Source: Chloroflexota bacterium
Lineage (GTDB): Bacteria > Chloroflexota > Chloroflexia > Thermomicrobiales > UBA6265
Assembly: GCA_023392645.1 (NCBI GenBank)
Contig: JAEVYR010000504.1
Coordinates: 1-7,734 of the forward strand
Direction: 5' to 3'
DNA: 7,734 nt
Below the pieces are notes generated by a model. The model worked only from the letters and a program-made list of their open reading frames with translations, did not search any database and was not told the origin of the DNA. A program made the position numbers and the translations under genes. Shown here piece after piece: positions 4,732 through 7,734 of this stretch. Position 1 is the stretch's first letter. Each line of letters starts with the position of its first letter.

Positions 4732-5867
4732 GAGGATGCTCCCGTCCGGGCGCGCTTGACGATGTTCCGCTCGCGCAGACGCCGCTCGGCCTCCGAGAAA
4801 TACTCCGCGATGTCCCCCTGCGTCGCGACCCACGCGAGGTAGCGGTCGATCCCCTCCTCCAGCGTCACGGTCGGCGCGTAGCCGAGCGCGGCGATGCGGC
4901 TGGTGTCGCTGATCAGCGCCCGCATCTCGCCGGGGCGGAACTCACCGGGGATGCTCGGCGCGATCTCCTTGCCGAGCTTGCGGGCCAGCAGCCGGGCGAG
5001 GTCGCCGATCCCGGCGGCGTGGCCGGTGCCGACGTTGAGGATGTGCCCGTCCGCGCGAGAATCGGTCGCGACGAGCATGTTCGCGCGGGCGACATCCTCG
5101 ACGAAGACGAGATCGCGCGACTGGCCGCCATCCTCGTAGACGACCGGCGGCAGGTCGTTCATCAGGCGCGTGCAGAAAATCGCGATGACGCCGGTGTAGG
5201 GGTTGAACAGTGACTGGCGCGGACCGTAGGTGCAGGAGTAGCGCAGCGCCGTCACGGGCAGCCCGGTGGCGCGGCCGAAGGCGATGACGAGCCGCTCCTG
5301 ATCGGCCTTGCTGATCGCGTAGGTGTTCTCGCCGCCCATCGGCGCGGCCTCGTCGGTGGGAACCGGCTCGGCGACCCGGCCGCAGGCGGGGCAGTGCATT
5401 GCGTAGTCGGCCGCCTCGAGCTGGGCGATCGGCCGGGTCTCGCCGTAAAAGCGGCCGTGTTCGGGGCAGGTGTACGCGCCCTCGTTGTAGACCGCCTGCG
5501 AGGATGCCAGCACCAGCTTCCGGATCGGGAGATCGCGGTTGCGGATCGTTTCCAGCAACAGCGCGGTGCCGTAGGAATTCACATGGATGAATTTGGCGAT
5601 CTCGGGCATGTAGCCGCCGTAGGCCGCCTCATGGAAGACCACGTCGACGCCGTCGAGCGCCTGGACCCAGGCATCGGGGTCGCGGACATCGCCGCGGACG
5701 AAGTCGACCGCCTCCGGCACCCAAGCCGGGCGGCCGTTGGGGTGGGTCTGCGGCTCGAGCGCGTCGAGCACGCGGACCTGCCACCCGGCGGCGAGCGCGG
5801 CGTCGACGATGTGGGAGCCGATCAGCCCGGCGCCGCCGGTCACCAGCGCGGTAGTCGATGTTGGCAT
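4728..5867 (-). CDS. NAD-dependent sugar epimerase, dTDP-L-rhamnose 4-epimerase-like
   Basis: A 379-residue extended short-chain dehydrogenase/reductase that would interconvert sugar stereochemistry on a nucleotide-sugar through a keto intermediate. The N-terminal Rossmann motif GGAGLIG (11-17), ASSQAVY with the catalytic serine (121-127) and the YAISK pair Tyr183/Lys187 are intact. Between the serine and tyrosine sits an insertion of about 40 residues with CPEHGRFY (134-141) and CPACG (159-163), a zinc-knuckle-like trio Cys134, Cys159, Cys162. I recall this insertion, together with RYSCTYGPRQSLFNPYTGV (209-227), from enzymes annotated as dTDP-L-rhamnose 4-epimerase or UDP-glucose 4-epimerase, so it is a family trait rather than an oddity. 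The basic tail (about 360-374) is variable. The ATG at 5867 has GGAGG four bases upstream (5876-5872). It heads the coupled set with the GT2 gene. The exact substrate is uncertain. Confidence 0.9.
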   Translation of the reverse strand: MPTSTTALVTGGAGLIGSHIVDAALAAGWQVRVLDALEPQTHPNGRPAWVPEAVDFVRGDVRDPDAWVQALDGVDVVFHEAAYGGYMPEIAKFIHVNSYGTALLLETIRNRDLPIRKLVLASSQAVYNEGAYTCPEHGRFYGETRPIAQLEAADYAMHCPACGRVAEPVPTDEAAPMGGENTYAISKADQERLVIAFGRATGLPVTALRYSCTYGPRQSLFNPYTGVIAIFCTRLMNDLPPVVYEDGGQSRDLVFVEDVARANMLVATDSRADGHILNVGTGHAAGIGDLARLLARKLGKEIAPSIPGEFRPGEMRALISDTSRIAALGYAPTVTLEEGIDRYLAWVATQGDIAEYFSEAERRLRERNIVKRARTGASS

Positions 5868-5950
5868 AGGGCCTCCATGGGTAACAGGGCCTGCCCCTCC
5901 GTGGGCGGGCTGATTCGAGGCGGCGACGAACGGCCGGCACCGGGCCGGTG

Positions 5951-7135
5951 CTACGGGATCGCGGCGAACGCCCGCTCCACGTCGGCGATGATGTCAGCCG
6001 GGTCCTCCAGCCCGATCGAAAGCCGCAGCGACGCGCCACGATCCTTCCGCGACCGCTCCTCCCGCGTCTGGATGCGTGGCGGGTAGCAGATCGTCGTCAC
6101 CTCGCCGCCCAGACTCGGCGCGTAGACCACCATTCGCAGGTTGCGCACCAGCGCCGCCGCCCGCGCGGTCGCCTCCGGCCCCGCCAGCTCGATCACCATC
6201 ACCCCGCCCCCGCCGCGCGGCAGGACACGCTCGACCAGCGCGGCATCCTCCACCATCGTGATACCGGGGTAGCGGACGGCCGCGACCTCCGGCCGTCCGG
6301 CGAGCCACCCGGCGACCTCGCGGGCGCTCCGGCTGATCCAGTCCATCCGCGGGACGAGCGTACGGATGCCGCGCACCGCCAGCCAGGCGTCGGTCGCGCC
6401 GGGCACCGCGCCGAGCAGGTAACCGACGCGGGCGATCTCCCCCATCAGCCCCTCGGGACCGGCGACGACGCCCGCCGAGAGGTCGTGGTGACCGCCCAGG
6501 AACTTCGTCGCGCTGTGGATGACGAGATCGGCTCCGAGCGCCAGCGGCTGGCAGAGTGCCGGCGTGGCGAAGGTGTTGTCGATCGCCAGCGTCGCGCCAC
6601 GCTCGCGGGCCACGGCGGTAAGGGTCGGGATATCCGTGACGGCGATGGCGGGGTTCGCGATCGTCTCCGCCATCACCAGGCGCGTTTCCGGTCGCATCGC
6701 CGCTCGCACGGCATCGAGGTCACACAGATCGACGACCGTACCGGTGATGCCGAAGCGCGGCAGCTCGCGTGTCAGCAGCTCCTCGGTGTCGCTGTAGCCG
6801 CCGGCGCCGAGGACGACGTGATCCCCCTGCGACAGCAGCGCCAGCGCGACGACCGCGATCGCCGCCATGCCGGACGCGACCGCGTAACCTCGCTGCGCGC
6901 CCTCCAGCTCGGCGACGAGATCGGCCAGCAGCCGGTGATTGGGAAACTGGTCGCGGTTGTAGGTCGGCTCGCCGGCGGCGATCCGGGCGGCGATGGCGCC
7001 GGGATCGTGGGTCGCGTAGACCGTGCTGGCCACGATCGGCGGCACCAGCGGCCAGACGTCGTCGTCGCCGTGCTGGTGCCCGCCCTGCACGCTGGCTGTG
7101 CGCAGGCGGCGCATCGTCTCGTCGGGTTCGGGCAT
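5951..7135 (-). CDS. PLP-dependent Cys/Met-metabolism enzyme (cystathionine gamma-synthase/lyase type)
   Basis: A 394-residue cytoplasmic enzyme of the trans-sulfuration family (cystathionine gamma-synthase and beta/gamma-lyases, methionine gamma-lyase, O-acylhomoserine sulfhydrylase). Lys211 in HSATKFLGGHHDLSAG (207-222) is the PLP Schiff-base lysine. Asp186 in AIDNTFATP pairs with the pyridine nitrogen. Tyr59 and Arg61 supply the phosphate contact from the neighbouring subunit, SGM at 88-90 binds phosphate, Tyr114 stacks on the ring, and Arg371 in LRLSIGLED should bind the substrate carboxylate. Two usual signatures differ: YSRxxNPT is YNRDQFPNH here, and the YGGT/YGCT loop is Tyr-Ser-Asp-Thr, putting an acidic residue where methionine gamma-lyase has its special Cys. 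The usual HPAxMTH stretch reads CYPPRIQT (350-357). A gamma-family enzyme is clear, but its reaction is not. The ATG at 7135 has AGGAGG seven bases upstream and overlaps the preceding stop as TGATG. The frame is open upstream to about 7666, but that part lies over the membrane-protein gene. Confidence 0.9.
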   Translation of the reverse strand: MPEPDETMRRLRTASVQGGHQHGDDDVWPLVPPIVASTVYATHDPGAIAARIAAGEPTYNRDQFPNHRLLADLVAELEGAQRGYAVASGMAAIAVVALALLSQGDHVVLGAGGYSDTEELLTRELPRFGITGTVVDLCDLDAVRAAMRPETRLVMAETIANPAIAVTDIPTLTAVARERGATLAIDNTFATPALCQPLALGADLVIHSATKFLGGHHDLSAGVVAGPEGLMGEIARVGYLLGAVPGATDAWLAVRGIRTLVPRMDWISRSAREVAGWLAGRPEVAAVRYPGITMVEDAALVERVLPRGGGGVMVIELAGPEATARAAALVRNLRMVVYAPSLGGEVTTICYPPRIQTREERSRKDRGASLRLSIGLEDPADIIADVERAFAAIP

Positions 7136-7734
7136 CACTCGGCCTCCTCGAGGGTCGCGGGTGCTGGCGAGGCAGGCACGGGGGATGCCGCCGGCGTGGC
7201 CACGATGGGCGCGGGCGTCGATCCCGGCGAGGCTCCCGGCAACACGATGTCGATCGCGCCGGCGCCGTCGCCGCCGGGCACCGGGAACGGCAGGTACCAC
7301 CGGCGCAGCAGGTAGACCCGCCCCGGGTCGTCGTCGAGCCAGAGGTCGTACTCGTCGCTGGCCGCGACCGCGTACCCGGCGCGCACGTTCGGCCGGGTGG
7401 CGACGATGTAGCTCGAATCGGTTGGTTTGGCGTAGAAGTAGATCCACCACGGCGAGCCCTTCGGCGAGCGCGCTTTCGTGATGTTCTCGTCGAGCATCAC
7501 CGTGTAGAGATGGTAGCCATCCCACGCCGAGCCGGCGTCGAGGCGGTCGTTCTCGACGCCGTTCTCGTTCGCGTACTCGGCCATGCCCCAGACATGATCG
7601 AGGAAGACAAGATAATCGCGCGTTCCGGCGATCGAAAATGCCGCGACGACCGCCAGCAGCGTCCACGCGACCGGTTGAACCAGGTCGACGTCGCGCAGCG
7701 CCCAGAGCGCGGCGACGATCGCGATCGGGATCAC
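7135..7734 (-). CDS. C-terminal part of a membrane glycosyltransferase-like protein (cut by window edge)
   Basis: The last 199 codons of a gene whose beginning lies right of the window. The visible part opens with hydrophobic residues interrupted by RDVDL (14-18) and then a clear membrane helix, PVAWTLLAVVAAFSIAG (about 21-37). An approximately 120-residue soluble domain follows, with RDYLVFLDHVWGMAEYANE (39-57), DRLDAGSAWDGYHLY (63-77) and SPWWIYFYAKPTDSSYIVA (94-112). This is the arrangement of GT39/ArnT-like integral membrane glycosyltransferases, whose C-terminal domain lies outside the membrane. I recall similar DRLDAG-W-GY stretches in such proteins, but the catalytic N-terminal part is not visible, so the family call is tentative. 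The final 34 residues or so are rich in Pro, Ala, Ser and Thr and look disordered. The first codon in view is GTG, but this is probably internal. The TGA overlaps the ATG of the PLP-enzyme gene by one base, so the two are co-translated. Confidence 0.7.
   Translation of the reverse strand: MIPIAIVAALWALRDVDLVQPVAWTLLAVVAAFSIAGTRDYLVFLDHVWGMAEYANENGVENDRLDAGSAWDGYHLYTVMLDENITKARSPKGSPWWIYFYAKPTDSSYIVATRPNVRAGYAVAASDEYDLWLDDDPGRVYLLRRWYLPFPVPGGDGAGAIDIVLPGASPGSTPAPIVATPAASPVPASPAPATLEEAE

Noticed and set aside
5127..5505. Cys-rich insertion in the epimerase as a novel zinc domain
   Set aside because: The CPEHG...CPxCG insertion is, as far as I recall, common in dTDP-L-rhamnose 4-epimerase-type enzymes, so it is a family trait.
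5887..5951. Hairpins in the gap between the PLP enzyme and epimerase genes
   Set aside because: GCACC/GGTGC (5937-5951) is short and lacks a T-run. The second candidate (about 5888-5910) has an A-C mismatch on the transcribed minus strand. Neither is a convincing terminator or regulator.
5948..7315. Very long open frame on the plus strand opposite the PLP enzyme
   Set aside because: Its product is Arg/His/Asp-rich with no domain, and the opposite frame carries a complete, motif-rich PLP enzyme. Long antisense frames are expected at this GC content.
7136..7666. In-frame upstream extension of the PLP enzyme (fusion with upstream sequence)
   Set aside because: The extension is Arg-rich and lies over the coding frame of the membrane protein. 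A clear AGGAGG and ATG mark the true start at 7135.
1..7734. tRNA, rRNA, CRISPR array, transposon ends, phage attachment sites
   Set aside because: No cloverleaf, repeat-spacer pattern, transposase or integrase signature, or paired terminal repeats could be seen on either strand.

Overview
This is a GC-rich (about two thirds G+C by eye), densely coded bacterial chromosomal window with five complete genes and one incomplete gene on the minus strand and two genes on the plus strand. Nothing in it fixes the taxon. The gene mix (DUF2064-type glycosyltransferase, DPM-like GT2, rhamnose-type epimerase, large membrane glycosyltransferase), the GTG/TTG starts and the base composition would suit a Chloroflexota (Thermomicrobia-like) or actinobacterial genome. 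That placement is inference only. I see no tRNA, rRNA, CRISPR array, insertion sequence or phage gene.

Left part (1-1491): about 270 non-coding bases hold two strong hairpin terminators, one probably for a plus-strand gene left of the window and one for the M20-family metallo-amidohydrolase that follows on the minus strand (274-1491).

Centre (1492-3130): a 156-base divergent intergenic region separates the amidohydrolase from a two-gene plus-strand operon. It holds an extended -10-like element, a predicted leader hairpin and a perfect 12-base palindrome. The operon encodes an ECF sigma factor and, 15 bases after its stop, a protein joining a zinc-binding anti-sigma domain (CX25HX3CX2C) to a complete O6-alkylguanine-DNA alkyltransferase. 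The operon ends in a clean intrinsic terminator. This is the most striking part of the window: the layout is that of an ECF sigma/anti-sigma switch whose anti-sigma factor carries a suicidal DNA-alkylation repair domain. It suggests an alkylation-responsive regulon built differently from Ada.

Right part (3263-7734): five minus-strand genes, read right to left. They are the C-terminal part of a membrane glycosyltransferase-like protein (cut by the window edge), a Cys/Met-metabolism PLP enzyme overlapping it by one base, an 82-base gap, an NAD-dependent sugar epimerase of the dTDP-L-rhamnose 4-epimerase type, a GT2 polyprenyl-phosphate-type sugar transferase starting at a GTG inside the epimerase stop, and a DUF2064/TIGR04282 glycosyltransferase starting at a TTG inside the GT2 stop. 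The last three are tightly coupled and look like a module for making and transferring a nucleotide-activated or lipid-linked sugar. The role of the PLP enzyme beside them is unclear.
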